This document shows positions 43,527 through 51,321 of a DNA stretch of 64,000 bases, one piece after another. Both the position numbers and the translations under genes were made by a program. The DNA comes from Propionibacteriaceae bacterium (lineage in GTDB: Bacteria; Actinomycetota; Actinomycetes; Propionibacteriales; Propionibacteriaceae): NCBI GenBank assembly GCA_027492545.1, contig JAPUEL010000008.1:17222-81221 (forward strand). The letters run 5' to 3'. Numbering within the stretch: position 1 is the stretch's first letter; every line of letters begins with the position of its first letter. The notes under the pieces are model-generated. The model saw only the letters and a list, made by a program, of their open reading frames with translations, ran no database searches and was not told the DNA's origin.

Positions 43527-43817
43527 ATGGATCCCGCCCGCTTCACGTCCACCCGGTTTGGCACGGTCGAGCGCGAGCCTGGTAACAAGGCTTCCTTTCC
43601 GTACTTTCTGGTGCATGTGGAGTTGAAGCGTCGCGGGGTGGACATCCGGGAGGCGTTCAACCAGATCGACCGCTACCAGCGCGACTACTTGCCGATTTTC
43701 GTCACTCTGCTCGCCGACCTTCCCCATCAATCTCGCCGATTGTCACCCCCGACACGTTGCGTGTCACTGGTGCCACCACCGAGCGACCAGCATCGTCGGT
43801 GGGGACGAGGCCTATAG
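43527..43817 (+). pseudogene. Chimeric remnant: Fic N-terminus joined to an HsdR fragment
   Basis: ATG 43527 starts MDPARFTSTRFGTVEREPGN and KASFPYFL, the N-terminus typical of actinobacterial Fic proteins. At residue 29 the sequence switches to HVELKRRGVDIREAFNQIDR, identical to the nuclease motif of HsdR (43611-43686 matches 40428-40503 at 73 of 76 bases). After YQRD the match ends and the frame runs on into unrelated sequence. The chimera has no functional Fic motif. It shows that a piece of an hsdR gene was pasted into a fic gene, a recombination scar at the right edge of the type I locus. Confidence 0.8.
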
Positions 43818-43863
43818 CTAACTTGAGGACGTCAGAAGGATCATCGTCCGCCAGGGACTTCAC
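43702..43863 (-). CDS. Possible 53-residue ORF opposite the scar
   Basis: A GTG at 43863 opens a frame reading MKSLADDDPSDVLKLAIGLV, PTDDAGRSVVAPVTRNVSGV and TIGEIDGEGRRAE. Its protein-like composition contrasts with other frames here, but no family is recognised and the ribosome site is weak. It could equally be a fragment of a longer lost gene. The surrounding 43690-44060 stretch has no other supported gene. Confidence 0.25.
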   Translation of the reverse strand: MKSLADDDPSDVLKLAIGLVPTDDAGRSVVAPVTRNVSGVTIGEIDGEGRRAE

Positions 43864-44061
43864 ATCCCCGGTCGGGGCGTCTCCCGCTGAGCGCCGTCTG
43901 AGGTGGTCACAGGGACGCCGCGCACCTGCCGCTCGAAAAACGGTGGCGGGTCTGCCCGAAAATCGGTGGCAGCCTGCCCTGCCGGGGGATGGCGCACCGC
44001 ATGTGAGGTGCCGAACGGCTCGGCAGAGCTGCCCGGCTGATCGCGCAGGTCCGTCACCGAT

Positions 44062-44916
44062 CTATTCGCAGGCGAGGCCGTCCCCGTCGCCGTCGCCCCT
44101 GTAGCCCGTGCCGAACTGGAACCAGTTGTAGATGTCCACCTCAGCCGGGTCGTCCACGCTGAACGGTCCCGTCGGATGCCCGACGGTGTTCTTCTTCAAC
44201 CTGCTGCACGACCCGTACTGCTCCCACCACGGTTCCTCCGTCACCACGGGCGTCACCGGCGCCGCGAGTGGCGCGACGCTCTCCTGAGGCTCCTCGCGAC
44301 AGACGACGGTGATCACCGAGCCATCCGGACCCGCCGAGGCGAGCTGCGCGGCGTGGTAGGCCGCCTGGCGGGGGTGCGCGGGGTAGCCGTCCGTCGAGTC
44401 GTACCGGGCGATCGCGTTGCCGGCCTCCACCTGCATCTGGCCCAGGTCGACGCCACTCTCGGTGATGACGTAGCGGAGGAGGCGCCCGTACGAGTCGCGG
44501 TCGTTCTGCCCCTCCGGCAGCTCGAGCGTCACCACAGCACCCACAGACACGACACGTCCGATCGCCATCGATGCCTCGTCGTGACCGCACTCACCCCGTT
44601 CAGGGGAGTCAATGCCGATGAGACGGACGGTGCCCTGGCTTGTCTCGACGGTGTCGCCGTCGACGACGGCTGAGAACGTCACCGGAATCTGCGTGGGTTC
44701 GCTCGACACGACGGGCTCGGTGGCCGGCGGAGCTGCTGACTGCGACGGCGACGCGGCGATGCCCTCCGAGCCACCCGCGGCCGATGGGGGACGAACCGAA
44801 GCGCTCGATCCCTCCGAGCCGGCCTGCTCCCCAGTGGGACGTGTGTCAGGTGCGCACCCGCCCGCACCCAACGCCAACAACGCCACCACCAAGCACGACA
44901 TGCGCGCGCTTCTCAT
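44062..44916 (-). CDS. Secreted thermonuclease-like lipoprotein with Excalibur domain
   Basis: A 284-residue exported protein. The signal peptide ends in a lipobox (LALGAGGC, Cys about residue 23) followed by a Ser/Pro/Ala-rich linker. The nuclease-like domain contains FSAVVDGDTVETSQGTVRLI, IDSPERGECG and DRDSYGRLLRYVI, the DGDT, R-x-IGID-E and YGR motifs of staphylococcal-type nucleases. The tail ends in the calcium-binding Excalibur motif DGDGDGLACE. It probably degrades extracellular DNA or RNA at the cell surface. I start at ATG 44916 preceded by GGTGGAG. Single gene. Confidence 0.85.
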   Translation of the reverse strand: MRSARMSCLVVALLALGAGGCAPDTRPTGEQAGSEGSSASVRPPSAAGGSEGIAASPSQSAAPPATEPVVSSEPTQIPVTFSAVVDGDTVETSQGTVRLIGIDSPERGECGHDEASMAIGRVVSVGAVVTLELPEGQNDRDSYGRLLRYVITESGVDLGQMQVEAGNAIARYDSTDGYPAHPRQAAYHAAQLASAGPDGSVITVVCREEPQESVAPLAAPVTPVVTEEPWWEQYGSCSRLKKNTVGHPTGPFSVDDPAEVDIYNWFQFGTGYRGDGDGDGLACE

Positions 44917-45068
44917 TCTCTCCACCCCCGTGTGAGAGATCGCCGCCCCCGGTCCGCCGCTGGGCGGGCTCTCCTGCACTCGACAGTAGTTCACACGGCG
45001 TGTCTGCACCCGTAGATGCCTGGATGCGCACCTGACGTGCTCGCGAACCGACGGGCGTGCTGTCGCCC

Positions 45069-45989
45069 CTACCGCAGCGGCCCACGGAGGAAGGCCGCCA
45101 CCGCGGCGTGGCCGAAGTGGTCCGCCCACACCTCGGGCGTCATGCCGAACTGCGCGTCGGCCAGCTCCGGATCGGCGCCGTGGGCCAGGAGGAGCGTGAC
45201 GACGTCCAGCTCGCCGGCCGCCGCCGCGTAGTGCAGGGGGCTCGGATTCCCGGCCTCGACGGCGGCGCCATGCTCAACCAGCGCCCGCACCACCTCCCAG
45301 TGCCTGAGCCCCGCCGTCTCGGTGACCAACGACGGCGACACCTCCGCCCCGCCGTCGAGCAGCCGGGACACCTCCGCCGCGTCGCCCCGTCGAGCCGCCG
45401 CCACCACCGGATCCAGGCCATCGCGCTGGGCGCGATACAGGTCCCGAAGCAGGCAGATTTCCGCGCCGTGGGCGATCACCTCGCGGTTGATGTGCATCAC
45501 CAGCGCCGCCATCGACTGGTCGGCGTGATGCTCGCCCTTCGGCCCGAGCGGCTGGAGGAGGGCGTCGTCGTCGAGGGCGGCCACGCCGTCCCGCCAGAGA
45601 CCGAAGGCCCGCTCGAGGAAGGCGAGGGCCTCGTCGGCGGTGGTGGGGAGGGGCTCGGGCCACCAGCGCGGGTCGAACATGATGGCGTCGTCGGTGGGGA
45701 GGGCGCCGACGGGGAGCGACGGGTCGCCGAAGAAGGCGCGGGCGCGCTTGCCGAGGACGTCGCGGCCCACGTGCGCGATCCGCCACGCGATGGAGGTCAC
45801 CGGCGGGACCGGCGGCTCCACCGGCAGCGACTCCGGCTGCAGGGCGCCGTCGGCATCCGCGCGGAGCGTCCAGGCTCCGTCGGCCGGCTCCCACCAGTAC
45901 TCGTCGTCGGTGAGCCCGACGAGTCGCGGCCACAGGTGCACGGCCCAGTAGAAGTCCAGCTGATCGCGCAGCGTCTCGCCCCATGTCAT
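45069..45989 (-). CDS. DinB-like protein with ankyrin repeats
   Basis: A 306-residue protein. Residues 1-180 form a DinB/YfiT-like four-helix bundle (WGETLRDQLDFYWAVHLWPR, TSIAWRIAHVGRDV, and the C-terminal MALVMHINREVIAHGAEI region with metal-binding histidines). Residues about 190-300 carry ankyrin repeats (DPVVAAARRGDAAEVSRLLD, HWEVVRALVEHGAAVEAGN, SPLHYAAAAGELDVVTLLLA). DinB proteins act as thiol- or metal-dependent transferases; the ankyrin part suggests a protein partner. It is divergent from the DUF4230 gene with a 50-bp palindrome between. Confidence 0.85.
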   Translation of the reverse strand: MTWGETLRDQLDFYWAVHLWPRLVGLTDDEYWWEPADGAWTLRADADGALQPESLPVEPPVPPVTSIAWRIAHVGRDVLGKRARAFFGDPSLPVGALPTDDAIMFDPRWWPEPLPTTADEALAFLERAFGLWRDGVAALDDDALLQPLGPKGEHHADQSMAALVMHINREVIAHGAEICLLRDLYRAQRDGLDPVVAAARRGDAAEVSRLLDGGAEVSPSLVTETAGLRHWEVVRALVEHGAAVEAGNPSPLHYAAAAGELDVVTLLLAHGADPELADAQFGMTPEVWADHFGHAAVAAFLRGPLR

Positions 45990-46054
45990 GCCCCGACCGT
46001 ATCCCGCCCCGCCGATGTCGATCTCGATCGCGGTGCGGATGGGGAGTCCCACGA

Positions 46055-46104
46055 GAACTGGTCGCTCTGTGGGTTGGTCTACCCACCCTCAGAGCGACCA
46101 GTTC
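46055..46104. repeat. 50-bp dispersed palindrome, copy 4
   Basis: A full-length copy (GAACTGGTCGCTCTG and its complement, one arm G-T variant) in the same orientation as copies 1 and 2. It lies between the divergent ankyrin and DUF4230 genes, so it is in a promoter-side intergenic region rather than at gene ends. The remaining 310-bp gap holds no gene I can support. Confidence 0.85.
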
Positions 46105-46300
46105 CCGGGGGACCCGCCGGAAAGTCCCCCAACCCATGTCCGAGCTCGTCGATAGACTCCGACGAGTCAGCTCAGTCGAGCCAGGGCACCCGCCGAGCGG
46201 TGTCCACCGACCCGCGCGACGCAGGCGTCACGTGTCGGCTCATGACCTGGCCGGCACCCGGACCCGCCGGGCGCAACGACGAATACGGGGGACCCTGACC

Positions 46301-46915
46301 ATGGCAGCGCTCGCGAAGAAGCTGGTGATTCCGATCGTGGTGGTGCTGGTCGCCCTTGTGCTGACCGCCATGGCTTTCACGGCAGGGCAGCTCGCGCCCA
46401 AGCTGTTCGCGCTGGGCAGCGAGTCCGAATCGACGGACACGCGAGTCATCCAGTCCATCACCCGCGAGGAGCAGGTGGTCCTCCTCAGCCTGGGCATTCA
46501 GGGGATCTCCGAGAAGACCGAGCGGATCACCTTCCTGGGCGTGGACGTCCCGGGGAGTGAGCGGGCGTCGTTCGTCCAATACTCCTTCAACGCCAAGCTG
46601 GGCATCGACGGGCGCGACGTGCGGATCGTCCCCACCGGGGAGAAGAAGTACCGGATCTCCATCCCCGAGTACATCTTCATCGGCCACAGCAACGAGGACT
46701 TCAAGCTGGTGGCGGAGAACAACGGCGCGCTCAGCTTCATCACGCCGGAGAACGACCCGGTGGAGATGATCAACAGCATCCTCAGCGAGGACACGCAAGC
46801 GGAGTACATCGCCAACAACGAGGAAATCCTGCGCGAGCAGGCGGTCATGTTCTACTCCGGCATCATCACCGGCATCGACCCGGAGATCAGCATCACCTAC
46901 GATTTCCGCCAGTGA
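46301..46915 (+). CDS. DUF4230 membrane-anchored protein
   Basis: A 204-residue protein with one N-terminal membrane helix (VIPIVVVLVALVLTAMAF, about 9-26) and an extracytoplasmic domain with the DUF4230 pattern (EEQVVLLSLGIQGISE, FSAKLGIDGRDV-like strand FNAKLGIDGRDVRIVPTG, and IPEYIFIGHSNEDFKLV). The function of DUF4230 is unknown. Start ATG 46301 has no strong ribosome site. It is followed by the fic gene in the same direction, separated by 134 bp containing a nested palindrome. Confidence 0.75.
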   Translation: MAALAKKLVIPIVVVLVALVLTAMAFTAGQLAPKLFALGSESESTDTRVIQSITREEQVVLLSLGIQGISEKTERITFLGVDVPGSERASFVQYSFNAKLGIDGRDVRIVPTGEKKYRISIPEYIFIGHSNEDFKLVAENNGALSFITPENDPVEMINSILSEDTQAEYIANNEEILREQAVMFYSGIITGIDPEISITYDFRQ

Positions 46916-46991
46916 TCGCGGCCCCCTCAGAGGGTATGCGGAGTGGGCGGGACGGTCCCGAAGAGATCTTTCCTTGCATGGACCGCGTGTG

Positions 46992-47026
46992 CATTAAAGG
47001 TTAGTCAGCTATCCTTTAATGGATAG
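46992..47026 (+). promoter_or_regulatory. Nested palindrome upstream of fic
   Basis: CATTAAAGG (46992-47000) pairs with CCTTTAATG (47013-47021), and CTATCC (47009-47014) pairs with GGATAG (47021-47026). The two palindromes overlap, so one dimer per site or alternative binding states are possible. It ends 23 bp before the fic ATG and probably contains the promoter. Confidence 0.6.
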
Positions 47027-47049
47027 CCACTCTATGAAAGGAAACAGCG

Positions 47050-48342
47050 ATGGCCGGGTGGGAGGAGGCGCGCTGGGAGTCCAGCGTCGACTCCGGGGTC
47101 CCCAAGTCCGCACAGCGGTCCGGCGCCTACCGACGGTACGTGCCGGACCTGCTCGATGGAGTGGGCCTGGCCATCTCCGGCGAGCTTTCCCGAACCGTCG
47201 CCGTCGTCGAACGGAGCATCCGCGGACTCAACGGACCCGGCGTCGAGGGGCTCGCCGGGATCGCGAGATTCCTCCTGCGGTCAGAGGCGATCGCCAGCTC
47301 GCGGATTGAGGGCATCGCCCCCTCCGCGCAGCAGGTGGCCCTCGCGGAACTGGGTCAATCGGAGAAGGTCCGGGGCATCAGTGAGCAGGCCACACTGGTC
47401 GCCAACAACATGACCGTGGTCCGCGCGGCCACCACCGCCCTCGCGGACGCGGACACCCTCACCGTTGACGACATCGTCGAACTCCAGCGCTCACTCCTAC
47501 CCGATGAACCGCGTCACCACGGCCTACGCACTGTCCAGAACTGGATTGGCACATCGAGTTGGACCCCGATCGGAGCGCTCTTCATTCCCCCGGCGCCCGA
47601 GCGCGTGCCGACCTTGATGGCGGACCTCGTGGACTACCTCAACGGCGCCGCGCACTCCCCCCTCATCCAGGCCGGGGTGATCCACGCCCAGTTCGAGACG
47701 ATCCATCCCTTCACCGACGGGAACGGCCGTGTCGGTCGGGCGCTGATCCACACCGTCCTCGCGCGCCGCGGGCTCACGAGCCGGGCGCTGTTGCCCATCA
47801 GCCTCGTCCTTGCCACGCTCAGCGACCAATACATCGACGGCCTGACGAGCTTCCGCCACGACGCCCCCGCGGGCAGCGCGGAAGCCAGTGCCGCAGCCAA
47901 CGAATGGCTGCGGACGTTCGTCGGCGCCGCCTCCGTCGCAGTGGAACAGTCCAAGGTGCTGGTGGGCAGGATCGACGAGCTGCGTCAGTCGTGGACCGAT
48001 CGGCTGACTGCCCATCGCATCGCCATTGGCCTGCGCTCAGCTCCGCGCGCGGACTCCGCCGTCGCCCGTTTGCTGGCCTCGCTGCCGGAGGCACCGGTCA
48101 TCACCGCGACGACGCTTGCCCGCACCCTCGGCGTCTCCTACCCGGCGGCCAACTCGGCTCTGGACGAGCTGACGCAGGCAGGAATCCTCACCGCGAGGTC
48201 GATCGAACGCGGCGCCCAGGCATACATCGCCCGGGAGATCCTGGATCTGGTCACGATCTCCGAGCGTGGGCTGGCCAGCACCCAGTTCGACACCCGCATC
48301 TCACCGCCGAGCAGACGCGTCCCCGCATTGCCACACGGGTGA
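47050..48342 (+). CDS. fic: Fic-family AMPylase-like protein
   Basis: A 430-residue protein with an N-terminal inhibitory-type motif SSRIEG (S83, E87, G88, the class II alpha-inhibitory arrangement). The catalytic loop is HPFTDGNGRVGR (H219), and a C-terminal winged helix follows (TATTLARTLGVSYPAANSAL, about 350-395). It should transfer AMP to target proteins, with autoinhibition by the Glu of SSRIEG. The winged helix suggests self-regulation, and the nested palindrome upstream is the probable site. Start ATG 47050 follows GAAAGGAAAC. The gene is single. Confidence 0.93.
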   Translation: MAGWEEARWESSVDSGVPKSAQRSGAYRRYVPDLLDGVGLAISGELSRTVAVVERSIRGLNGPGVEGLAGIARFLLRSEAIASSRIEGIAPSAQQVALAELGQSEKVRGISEQATLVANNMTVVRAATTALADADTLTVDDIVELQRSLLPDEPRHHGLRTVQNWIGTSSWTPIGALFIPPAPERVPTLMADLVDYLNGAAHSPLIQAGVIHAQFETIHPFTDGNGRVGRALIHTVLARRGLTSRALLPISLVLATLSDQYIDGLTSFRHDAPAGSAEASAAANEWLRTFVGAASVAVEQSKVLVGRIDELRQSWTDRLTAHRIAIGLRSAPRADSAVARLLASLPEAPVITATTLARTLGVSYPAANSALDELTQAGILTARSIERGAQAYIAREILDLVTISERGLASTQFDTRISPPSRRVPALPHG

Positions 48343-48344
48343 CG

Positions 48345-49253
48345 TCAGCCGATGGCCGGGAGGACGTCGCGCAACCGGGCGAAGGTGAGCCCGCCGTCGA
48401 GCAGGCGCGGCAGCGCCTCGGCCATGCCGTCGGCCGTTCCCGAGCCCGGCCGGTTGAAGTGCCCGATGCAGATCGAACCCGCCCCGGCGGCAGCCATCGA
48501 CTGCCTCACCTGCGCGGGGGTGAAGGTGGCACCGGCGTCGGCGTTGACGTCGAAGTTCACCACCCGCTGACCCAGCTCGGCGGCGATCTCCACCGCCACG
48601 TCGTCGACGTGGGCCGTCCCCGACCGGAACCACAGCGGCGGCACACCCGTCAGCTCCGTCAGCCGGGCGTGTCCGCCCATCACCTCGTCGAACACCTCCC
48701 CCACTGACGCCGTGCCGGGGATCCCGTACGCCTCCGCCCCGCTGACGGAGAGCGGCTTGTGCGCGGTGCCGTGGTTGGCCAACTCGAACAGGGGATCGTC
48801 CGCGAGCTCGCGCGCAATGCCCGGGTTCGCGTCGATCCACCGCAGGTTGAGGAAGAGCGTGGCCGGCACCTTCAGCAGTCGGAGCACCGCGATGAGTGCC
48901 GCGTCATAGCCCGAGCCGTTGCGCCCGCCGCACGCGTCGAGGGTGACGACGGCGGGTTGCGCCTCGCTCCGCAGCACCACGCCGTCGACCTCCAGGCCCC
49001 ACTGAGTAGGCGTGCGGTCGTCGAAGCGGGCGACGATGTCGTCGCGGGTGGGCAGCGGCGCTGGCCCCGACGACGAGGGGCTGGGCGACGCGGGCTCGGA
49101 GCTGGGCGAGGCCGCCGCGCTCGGCGACGACGGGGCAGCGGACGGCGGGACCGACTCCGCCGGGCTGGGCGACTCCACGATCGACGGCGCCGCGGCACAG
49201 CCGGCCAGTCCGGCCAGGCCCAGCCCCAGTACCCCTCGTCGCGCAATCCGCAT
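48345..49253 (-). CDS. Exported polysaccharide deacetylase-like lipoprotein
   Basis: A 302-residue exported protein. The signal peptide ends in a lipobox (LGLGLAGLAGC) and a Ser/Pro-rich linker follows. The NodB-like domain has the first metal ligand in PAVVTLDACGGRNG, the metal histidines in ELANHGTAH (HxxxH), and later motifs GVPPLWFRSGTAH and ICIGHFNRPGSG. It should remove acetyl groups from cell-wall sugars, or act on peptidoglycan. The fic gene ends 3 bp away on the opposite strand, so the two converge. Confidence 0.85.
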   Translation of the reverse strand: MRIARRGVLGLGLAGLAGCAAAPSIVESPSPAESVPPSAAPSSPSAAASPSSEPASPSPSSSGPAPLPTRDDIVARFDDRTPTQWGLEVDGVVLRSEAQPAVVTLDACGGRNGSGYDAALIAVLRLLKVPATLFLNLRWIDANPGIARELADDPLFELANHGTAHKPLSVSGAEAYGIPGTASVGEVFDEVMGGHARLTELTGVPPLWFRSGTAHVDDVAVEIAAELGQRVVNFDVNADAGATFTPAQVRQSMAAAGAGSICIGHFNRPGSGTADGMAEALPRLLDGGLTFARLRDVLPAIG

Positions 49254-49326
49254 GCCGGATTCTCCCACGCCGCCATGCCCAAGCCCTAGACGTCGGCGGG
49301 CGTTCACTGGCTGGCCAGAGCGTCGC

Positions 49327-49409
49327 GTTGAGCAAATGGCATGGGTCGCGGCGACCCTCCCGCGGGAGCTGAGCGTGCCCCACCTCTCGACCCTTGCCAT
49401 TTGCTCAAC
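49327..49409. repeat. 83-bp palindromic repeat, copy 1
   Basis: Begins GTTGAGCAAATGG and ends with the complement CCATTTGCTCAAC, with about 22-bp stems and a GC-rich centre. The second copy at 53121 is nearly identical. It lies in the 440-bp gap between the deacetylase and the SRPBCC genes, which holds no supported gene. Confidence 0.85.
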
Positions 49410-49694
49410 TCCTTCCCCCGTCCGCGGTCGTGGGCGACGAGAGGCGGGCCCTGACGCTAGGGGCAGATCTGGGCGCGTAGTCGCCATCACTCCCCCTAGC
49501 TGAGGGCAGGGGCGCCCACCCCTTCTCAGGACTCACGTCCACCTCTCTGACCTGCGATTTCGCCCACCCGGAGCCTCCGCAGATGGAGCGTATTGGCCGC
49601 TCATTTCGAGGGTTCGCAGGGACCCTGCGCGCGCACGTCCGGCGGCGTAGCGTTGACAGTGAGATCCCACTCGTGAGCGCGAGAGGGGGTGAGA

Positions 49695-50186
49695 ATGATG
49701 ACTAACGTGATGACGAGAGTCGAAGACTCGATCCACATCGACGCTCCACCCAGCGCCGTGTTCGCCTACTGCCTCGATCCGCGGCAACTGTTCGCGGGAG
49801 ACCCGAAGCATGTGGTGGAAGCTGACGTGAGGCCTGGCGGCGTGGGGACGACGGCGCACCTGTCGATGAAGCAGGGCGTGCTCGAGGAGGACGACCGGCT
49901 CGACTACGTCGAGGTGATCCCGGACCGTCGCATCGAGATCGCGATGCACCCGACGATGTCGCTGAGCGCGAGGAAGGGCATCCACCACGACACCGCCGTG
50001 TACACCCTGACCCACGAGTTCGAGCCGGAGGCCGAAGGCACCCGGATGACGCTGCGGGTACAGGTGCACGACAGGCCGCTGTACGAGCGCCTGATCGACC
50101 GCTTCGAGGGCAAGGGCCCCGAGCGGCTGGTGCACAACCGCCTGCAACGGGTAGCCGACGCGGTCGAAAGCGCAGCCGGCGCCTGA
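49695..50186 (+). CDS. SRPBCC-family protein A
   Basis: A 163-residue START/SRPBCC protein: MTRVEDSIHIDAPPSAVFAY begins the fold, DPRQLFAGD is the first turn, and the C-terminal helix is RLIDRFEGKGPERLVHNRLQ. SRPBCC folds bind hydrophobic ligands in an internal cavity. I choose ATG 49695 over GTG 49689 because GAGGGGG is then spaced correctly. It is paired with a second SRPBCC gene 68 bp downstream; the two share DAPxxxVFxYCxDPxxLFAG, so they are tandem duplicates. Confidence 0.85.
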   Translation: MMTNVMTRVEDSIHIDAPPSAVFAYCLDPRQLFAGDPKHVVEADVRPGGVGTTAHLSMKQGVLEEDDRLDYVEVIPDRRIEIAMHPTMSLSARKGIHHDTAVYTLTHEFEPEAEGTRMTLRVQVHDRPLYERLIDRFEGKGPERLVHNRLQRVADAVESAAGA

Positions 50187-50254
50187 CCGGCTGCGGGCCC
50201 GGGCTGGTCGTGTAATGGGAGGGCAACGCCCTCCACGACAGAAGGAGGGAGCTG

Positions 50255-50755
50255 ATGACAGATTTCACCCGCAGTTTCGAGATCCTGATCGACGCCCCGG
50301 TGCACCAGGTGTTCGAGTACTGCCGCGACCCACACCACCTGTTCGCAGGCTGGCCCCAGCTCGAGGTCACGGACGTCGAGATGACGCCTGACGGTGTGGG
50401 CACGACGGCGCACATCGCGGGCAGGTTCTTCATAGGCTTGTTGGTGGAGCAGATCGAGCGCGAGTTCACCCAATTCGTCCCTGACGACCGGATCGTCAGC
50501 AAGGCGCATGGGAAGGTGCGCTTCGCGGGACGGACCAAGGAGGTGGCCGAGGGCCCGATCTTCACCTGGCTGTTCGACGCCCAGGGCACGGGCACCAAGT
50601 TGACCTTCGTCATCCTGGAGGAGCACCTCGGCTGGTGGGAGAACCTTCTTGAGTCCGTCAGCGCGGCGGCCATGGCGAAGTCCATGCACGGCATGCTGGC
50701 GGCCATCAAGGCCGGAGTGGAGGGAGGAGCCTCGTCGGCCGCGCCGCCGAAGTGA
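50255..50755 (+). CDS. SRPBCC-family protein B
   Basis: A 166-residue START/SRPBCC protein: RSFEILIDAPVHQVFEYCRD, then HHLFAGWPQLEVTDVEM. The C-terminal helix is LGWWENLLESVSAAAMAKSM with an Ala/Pro-rich tail. It aligns with the preceding SRPBCC protein over the first 60 residues. GAAGGAGGGAG lies at the ideal distance before the ATG. Ligand unknown; possibly lipid or polyketide. Confidence 0.85.
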   Translation: MTDFTRSFEILIDAPVHQVFEYCRDPHHLFAGWPQLEVTDVEMTPDGVGTTAHIAGRFFIGLLVEQIEREFTQFVPDDRIVSKAHGKVRFAGRTKEVAEGPIFTWLFDAQGTGTKLTFVILEEHLGWWENLLESVSAAAMAKSMHGMLAAIKAGVEGGASSAAPPK

Positions 50756-50799
50756 GCCGCCGGACCGGTCACCCGGCCACGCCGTGGACCAGCTGAAGC

Positions 50800-51321
50800 T
50801 CACCAGGTTGGGCGCAGGGGGAACCCGTTCGACCCGTCCTCCGTTGTCCGGACCGCCAGCACCTGGTGCAGCTGGACGTTGTTCCGTTCGAAGTTGAGCC
50901 GCGACCCCGCCATGTACAGCCCCCACGCGCGCGCCGTCGGTTCGCCGGCCGCGGCCACGCAGCGATCCCAGTTGTCGACCAGGTTGCGGCTCCAGGCGGT
51001 GAGGGTCCGGGCGTAGTGGTGGCGGAAGTTCTCCTCGTGCATCACCTCCAGGCCCGCGTCCTGCGCGTCCTTGATGATGGTGCCGGAGCCGCTCATCTCC
51101 CCGTCGGGGAAGACGTAGCGGTCCAGGAACGGGCCCATGTCGGCGTGCCGGTTGTGCCCGACTGTGATGCAGTGGTTGAGCAGCCGACCCTCGGGGCGGA
51201 GCCGGTCGCGGAGGAACGCGAAGTAGGCCGGATAGTTGCGGACCCCGATGTGTTCCGTCAGCCCGATCGAGCTCACCGCGTCGAAGCCATCCTCGACGAC
51301 GTCGCGGTAGTCCGAGTGGCG
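50800..51321 (-). pseudogene. 3' remnant of a cyclopropane-fatty-acyl-phospholipid synthase-type methyltransferase
   Basis: The frame reads VRHSDYRDVVEDGFDAVSSI, GLTEHIGVRNYPAYFAFLRD, then FLDRYVFPDGEM, HEENFRHHYARTLTAWSRNL and ends LHQVLAVRTTEDG. This is the last 173 residues of a CFA-type SAM methyltransferase; the first 230 or so residues, including the AdoMet-binding site, are missing. The start of the homology (51319-51321) abuts the point where the upstream FAD oxidase stops matching. In actinobacteria an FAD oxidase and this type of methyltransferase (TmsA/TmsB or BfaA/BfaB) make 10-methyl branched fatty acids. Here both are inactive. Confidence 0.85.

Noticed and set aside
43690..44060. 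IS21- or IS481-like terminal sequence
   Set aside because: Some phrases are reminiscent of IS ends, but no inverted repeats or transposase fragment could be identified.
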